Shown here one piece after another: positions 51,162 to 60,886 of a stretch of 64,000 nt of DNA. Origin of the DNA: Blautia parvula (GTDB taxonomy: Bacteria > Bacillota > Clostridia > Lachnospirales > Lachnospiraceae); the NCBI RefSeq assembly GCF_020215665.1, contig NZ_CP084061.1, forward strand, positions 682,001 to 746,000. Direction: 5' to 3'. The notes beneath the pieces are model-generated. The model was not told where the DNA came from, did not search any database, and was given only the letters and a program-made list of their open reading frames with translations. Both the position numbers and the translations under genes were made by a program. Each line of letters starts with the position of its first letter. Within the stretch, counting starts at the first letter, position 1.

Positions 51162-51775
51162 TTGCATACTTAAAAGGCGAAGTAGTTGAAATAGAAGAGG
51201 AAAAACTGATTCTGGAGTGCGGAAATATAGGATATAATATCTCCATGCCCGCCTCCGCCCTGGACGGAACCCTGCGTCCGGGACAGGAAGTGAAAATACA
51301 TACACATCTCCATGTGCGGGAGGATGCCATGCAGTTGTATGGCTTTCTCACGCGGGATGATCTGAAAATGTTCCGGATGCTTCTTGGTGTCAGCGGGATC
51401 GGGCCGAAGGCGGCTCTTGGGATTCTCTCCGGGCTGTCCGCAGATGAGCTGCGTTTTGCAGTGCTTTCGGATGATGTGAAGACGATTTCCAGAGCGCCCG
51501 GTGTGGGGAAGAAGACAGCGCAGAAGATGATCCTGGAACTGAAGGACAAGCTGGACCTACAAGAGGCGTTTGATACGAAGACCATGCATGTGCAGGAAGC
51601 CTCCCAGACGGAGACCGGGGACCTTGTGGATGCCAAAAAGGAAGCTGTGCAGGCCCTCACCGCGCTTGGGTATTCCGGCAGCGAGGCTTTGCGGGCTGTG
51701 AAGCAGGTGGATGTGACTTCCCACATGAACGTGGAGGAGATACTGAAACTGGCATTGAAAAAAATGAATTTTTAG
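51158..51775 (+). CDS. ruvA: Holliday junction branch migration protein RuvA
   Basis: 205 residues: OB-fold N-terminus (MIAYLKGEVVEIEEEKLILE), HhH motifs LLGVSGIGPKAALGILS and ISRAPGVGKKTAQKMILEL, and a C-terminal RuvB-binding domain. It binds four-way junctions as a tetramer. Its ATG lies in the stop of the preceding membrane protein gene; ruvB follows 12 nt later. Confidence 0.97.
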   Translation: MIAYLKGEVVEIEEEKLILECGNIGYNISMPASALDGTLRPGQEVKIHTHLHVREDAMQLYGFLTRDDLKMFRMLLGVSGIGPKAALGILSGLSADELRFAVLSDDVKTISRAPGVGKKTAQKMILELKDKLDLQEAFDTKTMHVQEASQTETGDLVDAKKEAVQALTALGYSGSEALRAVKQVDVTSHMNVEEILKLALKKMNF

Positions 51776-51787
51776 CGGGATGAGAGC

Positions 51788-52792
51788 ATGGATAAAAAAA
51801 GAGTGATTACCACAGACGTAATAGAAGAAGACTTGAAAATAGAGGGAAATCTGCGCCCGCAGTACCTGGATGACTATATCGGCCAGGAGAAGGCAAAGAA
51901 TAACCTGAAGGTATACATAGAAGCTGCAAAACAGAGAAATGATGCGCTGGACCATGTGCTGTTCTACGGCCCTCCGGGACTGGGCAAGACCACACTGGCA
52001 GGTATTATAGCTAATGAGCTGGGTGTACATATGAAAGTGACCAGCGGTCCGGCCATTGAAAAGCCCGGGGAGATGGCGGCAATCCTCAATAACCTGCAGG
52101 AGCATGATGTGCTTTTTGTAGATGAGATCCACAGGCTGAACCGACAGGTGGAAGAAGTGCTCTATCCGGCCATGGAGGACTATGCCATTGACATTATGAT
52201 AGGAAAGGGCACGGCTGCCCGTTCCATCCGTCTGGACCTTCCGAAATTTACTTTGGTGGGGGCCACTACCAGGGCAGGTCTTCTGACTGCGCCTCTTCGT
52301 GACCGGTTCGGGGTGGTACATCACCTGGAATTTTACACGGAAGAGGAGTTGAAGACCATTATACTGCATTCTGCAAATGTGCTTGGAGTGGAGATTGACG
52401 AGGAGGGGGCCTGGGAGATGGCAAAACGTTCCCGTGGGACCCCGAGGCTTGCAAACCGGCTTTTAAAGAGAGTCAGAGACTTTGCCCAGGTGCGGTATGA
52501 CGGGAAGATTACAAAAGAGGTTGCTGATTTTGCCATGGACCTTCTGGAGGTGGACAGATATGGGCTTGACCAGACAGACCGGCTTCTGCTCACCACTGTG
52601 ATTCAGCGTTTTTCCGGCGGACCTGTGGGTCTGGATACTCTTGCCGCGGCTATCGGTGAGGATTCCGGCACCATTGAGGACGTCTACGAACCTTATCTGA
52701 TCAAGAATGGATTTCTGCTCCGTACCCCCAGAGGAAGGGTGGCAAGCGAGCTGGCATACCACCATTTGGGGCTGAATCAGACAGGGGAATGA
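51788..52792 (+). CDS. ruvB: Holliday junction helicase RuvB
   Basis: 334 residues. Walker [16 protein letters not shown], Walker [15 protein letters not shown], sensor GATTRAG and the arginine finger region PLRDRFG; C-terminal winged helix with [13 protein letters not shown]+ motor for branch migration with RuvA. The operon with ruvA is standard. Confidence 0.98.
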   Translation: MDKKRVITTDVIEEDLKIEGNLRPQYLDDYIGQEKAKNNLKVYIEAAKQRNDALDHVLFYGPPGLGKTTLAGIIANELGVHMKVTSGPAIEKPGEMAAILNNLQEHDVLFVDEIHRLNRQVEEVLYPAMEDYAIDIMIGKGTAARSIRLDLPKFTLVGATTRAGLLTAPLRDRFGVVHHLEFYTEEELKTIILHSANVLGVEIDEEGAWEMAKRSRGTPRLANRLLKRVRDFAQVRYDGKITKEVADFAMDLLEVDRYGLDQTDRLLLTTVIQRFSGGPVGLDTLAAAIGEDSGTIEDVYEPYLIKNGFLLRTPRGRVASELAYHHLGLNQTGE

Positions 52793-52800
52793 GAAAAAGG

Positions 52801-52828
52801 TTGTTTTTCTGCATATTTCGATTATAAT
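52801..52828 (+). promoter_or_regulatory. Promoter of zapA
   Basis: TTGTTT (52801-52806), 16-nt spacer, TATAAT (52823-52828). Confidence 0.65.
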
Positions 52829-52914
52829 AGACAGTGGAAATAAAATGCAGATGATGGAAAGGGCGCTTTGCGGACTTTCTGTTGTCATGAATGAAAATCG
52901 GGAGGAGCCCTTGA

Positions 52915-53325
52915 ATGGCAGTAAAGAATACTACACAGGTTTTAATCGGAGGCAAGATTATTACCCTGAGCGGATATGAAAGTGAAGAATACCTGCAGAA
53001 GGTTGCATCTTATATGAATAATAAAATGACGGAACTGGGACAGCTCCCAGGTTACAGCCGTCAGTCCGTGGAGACAAAACACACACTTTTGAGCCTGAAT
53101 GTGGCAGATGATTACTTTAAGGCCAAACGTCAGGCGGAGATTTTCGAGGAGGACCTGGAGGCAAAGGACAGAGAAATGTATGATCTGAAGCATGACCTGA
53201 TCACCAGCCAGGTACAGCTTGAGAATGCCAGAAAAGACGTGGCGCTGAAGAATGAGCAGATGGATAAGCTGCAGAACAGAATAGAGGAACTGGAAAAAGA
53301 ACTGGAAGAATTTTTAAAACAATAG
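52915..53325 (+). CDS. zapA: Cell division protein ZapA
   Basis: 136 residues. N-terminal ZapA fold (TTQVLIGGKIITLSGYESEE, YLQKVASYMNNKM) and a long C-terminal coiled coil. It binds and cross-links FtsZ filaments at midcell. Behind GGGAGGAG; followed by a terminator. Confidence 0.92.
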   Translation: MAVKNTTQVLIGGKIITLSGYESEEYLQKVASYMNNKMTELGQLPGYSRQSVETKHTLLSLNVADDYFKAKRQAEIFEEDLEAKDREMYDLKHDLITSQVQLENARKDVALKNEQMDKLQNRIEELEKELEEFLKQ

Positions 53326-53360
53326 TGAGCATGCTTAAAACTTCCGGAACACAGAATGAT

Positions 53361-53396
53361 AGGGCGCGCTTCGGACAGAAGTAACACGCCCTTTTT
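53361..53396 (+). terminator. Terminator of zapA
   Basis: AGGGCG...CGCCCT hairpin with an inner CTTC/GAAG pairing, then TTTTTC. Confidence 0.75.
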
Positions 53397-53427
53397 CTAT
53401 CAACAGGAATTTTGGAGGAGACAGATT

Positions 53428-55641
53428 ATGAGAGCAGAACTGCTGGCACCTGCCGGTTCTTATGAGGGGCTTCGTGCCGCTGTCCAAGCGGGGGCGGATG
53501 CGGTCTATATTGGAGGTCAGATGTTCGGGGCCAGGGCGTACGCCAACAACCCGGACACAGACGAACTGCTTGAAGCCATTGATTTTACCCACCTGCACGG
53601 AAAGAAAATATATATGACCGTGAATACTCTGCTTAAAAACAGAGAGCTGGAAGAACAGTTGTACACCTATCTGGCTCCTTATTATGAACAGGGCGTGGAC
53701 GCTGTCATTGTACAGGACTATGGCGTTCTCTCTTTTATCAGAAGGGAATTTCCCGGGCTGCCCATCCATGTGAGTACCCAGATGGCGGTGACCGGGCCGA
53801 AGGGGGCAGCTCTTATGAAGGAGGCAGGGGCATCCAGGATCGTGACTGCCCGTGAGCTGTCCCTTCAGGAGATTCGTGAGATCTATGAGGAGACAGGGAT
53901 GGAGATTGAGAGCTTTATTCACGGCGCACTCTGTTACTCCTATTCCGGTATGTGCCTGTTCTCCAGTATGCTGGGAGGAAGAAGCGGCAACAGGGGAAGA
54001 TGTGCACAGCCCTGCAGGCTTCCCTATGAAGTGTACGACGGAGAGAAAAGGCTGGGAAGTAAGAAGGAGGAATATCCTCTGAGTCCAAAAGATATGTGCA
54101 CCATTGACATTCTGCCGGAGATCTTGGACGCGGGAGTCTATTCCCTGAAAATAGAGGGGCGCATGAAAAAGCCGGAATATGCGGCAGGCGTCACAAGGAT
54201 TTACCGAAAATATCTGGATCTGTATAAAGAGAACCCCAAAAGCTTTCGTGTCCTGGACAGCGACAGGCAGGAGCTTTTAAAGTTATACCAGAGAGATGGG
54301 TTCAACGAGGGCTATTATAAACAGCACAATGGCAGAAATATGATGGCTGTGCAGAATCTAAAGGCCCGGGACAGCCGGGAAAAGGGACCGGGAAAACGGG
54401 ATGAAGACTTATTTTCGCAATTGAAAGTTCAATATGTTGACAAGAAATTGCAAGAAAAAATTTACGGAAATGTAATCCTCTTTTGCGGCAGCCCTGCTAT
54501 ACTGGATTTGGAGTACGGAAACCGCCACGTACAGGTGGAAGGGGAAACCGTACAGGAAGCCAGGAAGCAGCCCCTTGACGCAGAACGGGTGAAAAAGCAG
54601 ATGGAGAAGACAGGGAACACCCCGTTTGTATTTGAACACTTGGATGTGCAGACAGATGAGCAGGGATTTCTGCCCATGCAGAGTCTGAATGAATTGCGCA
54701 GAAAAGGCCTGGAAGCGCTGGAAAAAGAGTGCCTGCAGCCCTTCAGACGCGTGCTGGATGTACGGAGGATGGATGGCGGGGAGAAGAAAACATCCCCAAA
54801 ACCGGAAAAAAGCAGGGGTTCCAAAAAGTTTTACGTGTCTGTGGAGACATGGGAACAAATGGAGGAGGCCTTGAGACGGCCGGAAGTGGATGGTATTTAC
54901 TGCAGCATATCCATGTTCTGGGGCGATAGTTTTGAGGAAAAGACCAGGTATGCCGTGGAGTATATAAAGGAATTCGGCAAGGAGTGTTATCTGGCATTTC
55001 CCTATATCCAGAGAGAGAAAAATCTGGAGAGCAAAGAGGCAGAACTTATGAATCTGGCGGGGTGTCTGGATGGGTTCCTGGTGCGGAATCTGGAAGAGCT
55101 GGGGTATGTAAAGAGTCTGGGACTTGCAGAGAAAGCGGTGTGTGATCACTCTTTATATGCGTTTAATGACGCGTCAAAAGCTTTTCTGGAAGACCGGGGT
55201 GTGCTGCGCACCACGGTTCCTTTGGAGCAGAACGGCGGGGAGATACGCCGCAGAGATAATGCGGGCAGCGAGTGGATTGTCTACGGGTATTACCCTATGA
55301 TGATATCTGCCCAGTGTCTGAAGAAGACATATAACGCCTGTGATAAAAAGAGCGGAACTGTGCGGCTGAAAGACAGGTACGGGAATTATTTTACCGCCCA
55401 GTGCGTGTGTGATTTCTGTTATAATGTGATTTACAACAGCGTTCCCACAGGTCTTTTAAAGGAGGCAGAGCAGATAAAAGCCTTATCTGTTTCGGCATTC
55501 CGTATGAACTTTACGATAGAAGGGAAAGCTGAAACTGGAAGACTGCTCGATTTGTTTCTGGATGTTTACAAGAAAAATAAAGACGTGCCGGATCAGGTGC
55601 CTGAATTTACAAAAGGGCATTTTAAACGGGGCGTGGAGTAG
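53428..55641 (+). CDS. U32 family peptidase (collagenase-like, with DUF3656-type C-terminus)
   Basis: 737 residues from the ATG at 53428 behind TTGGAGGAG. The N-terminal 300 residues carry the U32 pattern: ELLAPAGSYEGLRAAVQAGA, HVSTQMAVT and the cysteine-bearing IHGALCYSYSGMCLFS, followed by GNRGRCAQPCR with two more cysteines. A middle insertion and a second barrel-like region follow. Some relatives (RlhA/YdcP) hydroxylate 23S rRNA rather than cleave protein, so peptidase activity is not assured. It is 8 nt upstream of the FtsW/RodA-type gene. Confidence 0.9.
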   Translation: MRAELLAPAGSYEGLRAAVQAGADAVYIGGQMFGARAYANNPDTDELLEAIDFTHLHGKKIYMTVNTLLKNRELEEQLYTYLAPYYEQGVDAVIVQDYGVLSFIRREFPGLPIHVSTQMAVTGPKGAALMKEAGASRIVTARELSLQEIREIYEETGMEIESFIHGALCYSYSGMCLFSSMLGGRSGNRGRCAQPCRLPYEVYDGEKRLGSKKEEYPLSPKDMCTIDILPEILDAGVYSLKIEGRMKKPEYAAGVTRIYRKYLDLYKENPKSFRVLDSDRQELLKLYQRDGFNEGYYKQHNGRNMMAVQNLKARDSREKGPGKRDEDLFSQLKVQYVDKKLQEKIYGNVILFCGSPAILDLEYGNRHVQVEGETVQEARKQPLDAERVKKQMEKTGNTPFVFEHLDVQTDEQGFLPMQSLNELRRKGLEALEKECLQPFRRVLDVRRMDGGEKKTSPKPEKSRGSKKFYVSVETWEQMEEALRRPEVDGIYCSISMFWGDSFEEKTRYAVEYIKEFGKECYLAFPYIQREKNLESKEAELMNLAGCLDGFLVRNLEELGYVKSLGLAEKAVCDHSLYAFNDASKAFLEDRGVLRTTVPLEQNGGEIRRRDNAGSEWIVYGYYPMMISAQCLKKTYNACDKKSGTVRLKDRYGNYFTAQCVCDFCYNVIYNSVPTGLLKEAEQIKALSVSAFRMNFTIEGKAETGRLLDLFLDVYKKNKDVPDQVPEFTKGHFKRGVE

Positions 55642-55649
55642 GTGAAGAT

Positions 55650-57041
55650 TTGATTAATTTAATTGTAGAACTTTCAAAATATCTGCTGCTTATACTGGCG
55701 GCTCTCTATACGCTGGAGAGTTTCAGTGTGTTTAAATACAAGGCTGAGGATGATAAGCGGTATATTTTAAGAAAACAGCTTATTGTGATCTTCTTCATGG
55801 ATTTTGTGGCTTTCCTTGTTATTTTCCTGAAGACGGAAAAGATGGAAGTCATATATTTCTTTGGAGCACAGCTTTTGTATTTTATTGTGGTTCAGGTACT
55901 TTACCGAATCTTTTACAAGAAGGCGTCATTGCTTTTGCTGAACCATATGTGCATGCTGCTCTCTGTGGGCTTTATCATGCTGGCAAGGCTGGATACGGAA
56001 TCTGCGGTGCGGCAGTTTCAGATCGTGGTGATCGCTACGGTTATTGCCATGGTGATACCGGTCATGATAAGAAAACTGACCTTTTTAAATAAGTGGACTT
56101 GGTTCTATGCCGGGGCGGGCATGCTGCTGCTTCTGGTAGTTCTGGTCCTGGGCAAGAATGTCAACGGGGCGAAGATCAATATTTCTCTGGGCGGATTCGC
56201 GTTCCAGCCCTCGGAGTTTGTGAAAATCATCTTTGTATTTTTTGTTGCCTGCAGGCTGTACAGGAAAAGAGCTACGTTTCAGGATCATGTGATCACAACG
56301 GCAGTGGCTGCCGCTTATGTGCTGGTACTGGTCATATCCAAGGACCTTGGAAGTGCTCTGGTTTTTTTCATCACATACGTGGTCATGCTGTATGTGGCTA
56401 CCAAAAAGCCTCTGTATCTGCTGGCGGGGCTTGGCTCCGGCTGCGTGGCGGCTGTGGGCGCCTACTTCCTCTTCGGACATGTGCGCCAGAGGGTAGTTGC
56501 CTGGAAAAATCCCTTCTCTGTCTATGAAGGGGCGGGATATCAAATTGTACAGGGGCTGTTTGCCATCGGTACAGGAAGTCTGTTTGGCATGGGGCTTTGC
56601 CAGGGTTCCCCCAATATGATTCCCTTTGTTAAGCAGGACTATATGTTTGCTGCGATCTGTGAGGAGATGGGGGTTCTCTTTGCCATGTGCCTGATCCTGA
56701 TCTGTATGAGTATGTTTTTGCTGGTGGTGAATATCTCCCTGCAGATCAAGAAACCGTTTTATAAACTGATCGCGCTGGGACTGGGAACGGAATATGCGTT
56801 TCAGGTGTTTCTTACCATCGGCGGTGTGACAAAATTTATCCCCATGACGGGAATCACCCTTCCCCTTGTCAGCTACGGCGGAAGCTCTGTGTTAAGCACG
56901 ATCATCATGCTGGCGATTATCCAGGGGTTATATATTTTGAGAGAAGACGAGGATGAAGAACTTGAAAAGCAGAAAGAAAAAAGAAGAGAAGCGTCTCTTA
57001 AAGGAAGAGAAGGCGTTAGAGAAAAAAGAATTAAAGGCTAA
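55650..57041 (+). CDS. FtsW/RodA/SpoVE-family SEDS glycosyltransferase
   Basis: 463 residues. TTG start at 55650 (GGAGTAGGTGA upstream); no ATG is near, and an upstream GTG frame is closed. About ten membrane segments with SEDS motifs FQPSEFVKIIF, KDLGSALVFF, GYQIVQGLFAIGTG and VSYGGSS. The family polymerises lipid II together with a class B penicillin-binding protein, encoded next. The N-terminal segment is longer than in minimal RodA. The 3' end overlaps the PBP gene by 89 nt, and both frames encode Lys/Glu/Arg-rich tails there. Confidence 0.92.
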   Translation: MINLIVELSKYLLLILAALYTLESFSVFKYKAEDDKRYILRKQLIVIFFMDFVAFLVIFLKTEKMEVIYFFGAQLLYFIVVQVLYRIFYKKASLLLLNHMCMLLSVGFIMLARLDTESAVRQFQIVVIATVIAMVIPVMIRKLTFLNKWTWFYAGAGMLLLLVVLVLGKNVNGAKINISLGGFAFQPSEFVKIIFVFFVACRLYRKRATFQDHVITTAVAAAYVLVLVISKDLGSALVFFITYVVMLYVATKKPLYLLAGLGSGCVAAVGAYFLFGHVRQRVVAWKNPFSVYEGAGYQIVQGLFAIGTGSLFGMGLCQGSPNMIPFVKQDYMFAAICEEMGVLFAMCLILICMSMFLLVVNISLQIKKPFYKLIALGLGTEYAFQVFLTIGGVTKFIPMTGITLPLVSYGGSSVLSTIIMLAIIQGLYILREDEDEELEKQKEKRREASLKGREGVREKRIKG

Positions 57042-58449
57042 GAAGGCCCGGAACCGGGAATATGCCATAGTCAGTTATTTTTTCGTATGCATCTTTATTT
57101 CTTTGATTGGCTATATGGTTTATTTCCAGGTGGTGAAGCGGGAGGGCGTGATCAGCAGTCCCTATAACACCAGGCAGGACCAGTTTGAGGACCGGGTGGT
57201 CCGCGGCAGCATCCTGTCCTCTGACGGACAGACTCTGGCCTATACACAGGTAAATGACGACGGTTCGGAAACCAGGGTATATCCCTACAGCAATGTGTTT
57301 GCCCATGTGGTTGGATATGATGCCAACGGCAAAAACGGCTTGGAATCCCTGGCGAATTTCCAGCTCATGACTTCCCATGACGGCTATCTCTCACAGGCGG
57401 CTAATGAACTGAAAAGTGAAAAGAACCTGGGAGACAATGTGGTCAGCACCCTGAATGCCTCCCTGCAGCAGACAGCCTATAATGCTCTGGGAGACAACAG
57501 AGGCGCTGTTGTGGTCATGGACCCTCGAACAGGAGCGGTTCTGGCATCTGTGAGTAAGCCGGATTTCAATCCCAATACAGTGGCCCAGGACTGGGATTAT
57601 CTGGTCAGCGACAACTCAAACAGCAGCCTGCTGAACCGGGCAACACAGGGCGCTTATCCGCCGGGGTCCACATTCAAGATCGTCACAGCCCTGGCCTACC
57701 TGAAAGCCCACGGCAGCATAGACGGCTATTATTATAACTGTGACGGCAGCATTACCATGGATGACCATACTATCACCTGCTATGACGGGGAAGTGCACGG
57801 GGAGGAGGATTTCACCACGGCTTTCGCGGAATCCTGCAACAGTGCCTTTGCCAGCATCGGTGTGGATCTGGGAAAATCAAAGCTGACACAGACGGCGGAG
57901 AGCCTTTTATTTAACAGCAAGCTCCCCGTTCCCATTGAATACAACAAGAGCAGATTCGACTTGGGTGAGCATCCGGGCAACCCGCTCCTTATGCAGACCT
58001 CCATCGGTCAGGGAAACACCCTGGTCTCTCCCATGCATATGGCCATGATCGTCAGTGCCATTGCCAATGACGGCGTGCTGATGAAACCATATTATGTGGA
58101 CCATATAGAGAATGTGAACGGGGATGTGGTGAAGTCCACCAAGCCGGCGGAATACAAACAGCTTATGGAGAGCAGTGAGGCCCGTGTGATGCAGAACCTT
58201 ATGGAAGAGGTGGTAAACAGAGGAACCGCGTCCTCCTTAAGCGGCGAGAACTACAGCGCCGCCGGCAAGACAGGATCCGCGGAGTATTACGGTGCAGACG
58301 GGGACATAAAGACCCATTCCTGGTTTGTAGGATACTCCACCATGGGAGATGCCCAGATCGCCATCGCAGTCATAGCAGAAGGCGCCGGAACCGGCAGCTC
58401 CGTAGCAGTCCCCATTGCCCATGAGGTCTTCAATGAATTTTATTATTAG
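56953..58449 (+). CDS. Class B-like penicillin-binding protein (transpeptidase)
   Basis: 498 residues from the ATG at 56953, inside the end of the SEDS gene; the next Met is within the membrane helix. A lysine-rich cytoplasmic head of about 40 residues, one membrane helix, a small linker domain, then the transpeptidase: S239-T-F-K242, S294-C-N296 and K439-T-G. It cross-links peptidoglycan and is probably the cognate partner of the SEDS protein. Size matches PbpA-type proteins. Confidence 0.93.
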   Translation: MKNLKSRKKKEEKRLLKEEKALEKKELKAKKARNREYAIVSYFFVCIFISLIGYMVYFQVVKREGVISSPYNTRQDQFEDRVVRGSILSSDGQTLAYTQVNDDGSETRVYPYSNVFAHVVGYDANGKNGLESLANFQLMTSHDGYLSQAANELKSEKNLGDNVVSTLNASLQQTAYNALGDNRGAVVVMDPRTGAVLASVSKPDFNPNTVAQDWDYLVSDNSNSSLLNRATQGAYPPGSTFKIVTALAYLKAHGSIDGYYYNCDGSITMDDHTITCYDGEVHGEEDFTTAFAESCNSAFASIGVDLGKSKLTQTAESLLFNSKLPVPIEYNKSRFDLGEHPGNPLLMQTSIGQGNTLVSPMHMAMIVSAIANDGVLMKPYYVDHIENVNGDVVKSTKPAEYKQLMESSEARVMQNLMEEVVNRGTASSLSGENYSAAGKTGSAEYYGADGDIKTHSWFVGYSTMGDAQIAIAVIAEGAGTGSSVAVPIAHEVFNEFYY

Positions 58450-58520
58450 ATTTATATAACTTTCCGCCCTGCACCCTTATTTTACCCACTATGAAACGCA
58501 TACGGGAAAGCTAAAAACCA

Positions 58521-58601
58521 GGAAGAGGGAGGGAGCAGGTTAGCTCCGTGGCAGCGCAACGCTTCGCTCACAGACATTCATCCCCGCTCCCTCCCTCTTC
58601 C
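58521..58601. repeat. Inverted repeat with 16-bp arms
   Basis: GGAAGAGGGAGGGAGC (58521-58536) and GCTCCCTCCCTCTTCC (58586-58601) are perfect complements around a 49-nt loop that contains a smaller AGCG/CGCT pairing. No T tract follows. It may end the PBP transcript poorly or be a dispersed palindromic element. The rest of the gap 58450-58728 has only the Nudix promoter. Confidence 0.8.
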
Positions 58602-58642
58602 GTCCGCCTTAACTCCCCCCCATTGCAGTTTCCATTTATCCC

Positions 58643-58671
58643 TTGCACAGGTATCCAAAAAGAGGTATACT
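58643..58671 (+). promoter_or_regulatory. Promoter of the Nudix gene
   Basis: TTGCAC (58643-58648), 17-nt spacer, TATACT (58666-58671). Confidence 0.75.
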
Positions 58672-58728
58672 GATAACAACGAAACACAACGCTGGCCCGG
58701 AAAAGGGTCGTACAGGAGGACTTGCACT

Positions 58729-59181
58729 ATGATTGAAGCAACGAGCTGTGGCGGGGTGGTAATATATCGGGGAAAGATACTGACCCTGTACAAATCCTAT
58801 AAGCACAAATATGAGGGCTGGGTTTTGCCAAAGGGTACAGTAGAGGAAGGCGAAGACTATAAGGATACGGCACTGCGCGAAGTGAAGGAGGAGGCAGGTG
58901 TAGCAGCTAATATCATCAAATATGTAGGAAAAAGCCAGTATAGTTTTTGTGTGCCGGAAGATACTGTGGAAAAGGATGTCTACTGGTATCTCATGGCCGC
59001 CAGCAGCTATTACAGCCGGCCCCAGAGAGACGAATATTTTGTAGATTCCGGTTTTTACAAGTTCCATGAAGCTTACCATCTATTACGGTTTTCCAACGAA
59101 AAGCAGATTCTGGAAAAGGCTTATAATGAATACCTGGATTTGAAAAAATCAAATCTGTGGGGAAACAAAAAGTATTTTTAG
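58729..59181 (+). CDS. Nudix hydrolase
   Basis: 150 residues. Full Nudix box GTVEEGEDYKDTALREVKEE followed by AGV, with the Glu ligands for Mg2+. It hydrolyses a nucleoside diphosphate linked to some group; the substrate cannot be read, though small Nudix proteins of this layout include dinucleoside polyphosphate and RNA 5'-end enzymes. Single gene with its own promoter and terminator; AGGAGG precedes the start. The next gene, a polyphosphate:AMP kinase, may be functionally related to nucleotide balance. Confidence 0.93.
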   Translation: MIEATSCGGVVIYRGKILTLYKSYKHKYEGWVLPKGTVEEGEDYKDTALREVKEEAGVAANIIKYVGKSQYSFCVPEDTVEKDVYWYLMAASSYYSRPQRDEYFVDSGFYKFHEAYHLLRFSNEKQILEKAYNEYLDLKKSNLWGNKKYF

Positions 59182-59198
59182 TTATTCAGCTGATGAGA

Positions 59199-59225
59199 AG
59201 GGACTGGTTTTTCCAGCCCCTTTTT
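59199..59225 (+). terminator. Terminator of the Nudix gene
   Basis: AGGG-ACTGG and CCAG-CCCC arms around a T-rich loop, followed by five T. Confidence 0.8.
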
Positions 59226-59299
59226 GTACTTTTACAGGTGTAGATTCAGACAGTAACTATTAACAGCCGCGCTTTCATAAAAATGGAGGAGGTAGCCAG

Positions 59300-60826
59300 A
59301 TGTTAGAACAGATTGATTTGACAAAAGAGATGGGGAAAGAAGAGTACAAAGAAAAGATGGAGGCTCTGGAAGGGACACTTTCACGTCTGCAGAGGGAATG
59401 CAGGGATTTGGGAATCCCGGTCATGATTCTCTTTGAAGGGTTTGGGGCAGCGGGAAAGGGCGTGCAGATCAATAAACTGATACATCCGCTGGATCCCAGG
59501 GGGTTTAAAGTTTTTGCTATCAAACAGGAGTCAAAAGAGGAGCGCATGTACCCGTTTTTGTGGCGTTTCTGGACTAAGACGCCGGAAAAAGGCAGGATCG
59601 CCATTTTTGATACAAGCTGGTACAGGAGAGTTTCCGTGGACAGGTTTGAGGAGAAGATTTCACCGGAAGAGCTTATGTATGCCTATCAGGAGATCAATAC
59701 ATTTGAGAAGACGCTGACAGATGACGGCGCTGTGCTGATCAAGTTCTTTATGCACATCAGCAGAAAAGAACAGAAAAAGCGTTTTGACGGACTTCTGGAT
59801 AATAAAGAGACAGCGTGGAGAGTCAGCAAGGCTGATTTGAAGCGCAACGAGGAGTATGGCACCTATAAAGCCATGCTGGAGGAAATGCTGGAGAAGACAG
59901 AGACAGAGTGTGCCCCCTGGACCATTATCGAGGCCACGGACCGCCGCTTTGCCACGGTGAAGATTCTTTCCTCTGTTATCGAGAGTCTGACAGAGAAGAT
60001 AGAGGAAGTTAAGACGGAAAAGCTGGCGAAAGAAGAGGCGCGTAAGGCGGAGGCCGGTGCGGGTGAAGCCGTGAAGGAATACGAACCACTGTCCAGGAAA
60101 GTTCTGGAATCCTCCACCCTCAGCAAAGCTGATCTGACACTGTCCTACACAAAGGAAGAATATAAGAAGAAATTAAAAAATCTGCAGGACCGCATGGCAA
60201 TCCTCCACAGTGAGCTGTACAGCCGCAGAATCCCCGTTGTGCTGGGATTTGAGGGATGGGATGCGGGAGGCAAGGGCGGCGCCATCAAGCGTCTTACAGA
60301 GGCCATGGATCCCAGAGGATATGTGGTGAATCCCACGGCGGCTCCCTCTGCTGTGGAGAAGAACCACCATTATCTGTGGCGTTTCTGGAAGGACATGCCA
60401 AAGGCAGGCCATGTTGCCATATTTGACCGGACCTGGTACGGAAGGGTGATGGTGGAGCGGATCGAGGGATTCTGCACCAAAGAAGAATGGCAGCGGGCCT
60501 ACAAGGAGATCAATGATATGGAAGCCCATCTGGCCCATTCCGGAGCGATCGTGCTGAAATTCTGGATGCATATTGACAAGGATGAGCAGGAGCGGAGATT
60601 CAAAGAGCGCATGGAAAATCCGGAAAAACAGTGGAAGATCACAGACGAAGACTGGAGAAACCGGGAAAAATGGGACCAGTACGAGGAGGCAGTCAACGAG
60701 ATGGTCATCCGTACGTCAACCTCCTATGCACCATGGATCATCGTGGAGGGCAATGACAAATATTATGCCCGCATCAAAGTGCTGGAATCTGTTGTGAATG
60801 CAATTGAAAGAAGGCTGAAAGAATAG
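59300..60826 (+). CDS. pap: Polyphosphate:AMP phosphotransferase (two-domain PPK2)
   Basis: 508 residues, two PPK2 domains. The first (about 1-240) has a Walker A-like GFGAAGKG and DTSWYRR; the second (about 270-508) has GWDAGGKG and DRTWYGR. The catalytic Asp of the P-loop (GxDxxGK) is Gly in the first domain and intact in the second, so catalysis probably rests on the C-terminal half, as described for other class II PPK2 enzymes. Role: phosphorylate AMP to ADP from polyphosphate. GGAGGAGG precedes the start; monocistronic. Confidence 0.9.
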   Translation: MLEQIDLTKEMGKEEYKEKMEALEGTLSRLQRECRDLGIPVMILFEGFGAAGKGVQINKLIHPLDPRGFKVFAIKQESKEERMYPFLWRFWTKTPEKGRIAIFDTSWYRRVSVDRFEEKISPEELMYAYQEINTFEKTLTDDGAVLIKFFMHISRKEQKKRFDGLLDNKETAWRVSKADLKRNEEYGTYKAMLEEMLEKTETECAPWTIIEATDRRFATVKILSSVIESLTEKIEEVKTEKLAKEEARKAEAGAGEAVKEYEPLSRKVLESSTLSKADLTLSYTKEEYKKKLKNLQDRMAILHSELYSRRIPVVLGFEGWDAGGKGGAIKRLTEAMDPRGYVVNPTAAPSAVEKNHHYLWRFWKDMPKAGHVAIFDRTWYGRVMVERIEGFCTKEEWQRAYKEINDMEAHLAHSGAIVLKFWMHIDKDEQERRFKERMENPEKQWKITDEDWRNREKWDQYEEAVNEMVIRTSTSYAPWIIVEGNDKYYARIKVLESVVNAIERRLKE

Positions 60827-60886
60827 GAATCCGCAGCCATTCCGATGGCCGGAACGCTGCAGGACTCTGATTAAGGATGGAAATTT

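Noticed and set aside
53428-55641. Secreted collagenase virulence factor
   Set aside because: No signal peptide; U32 proteins of this layout can act on rRNA, and the context is cell-wall and division genes.
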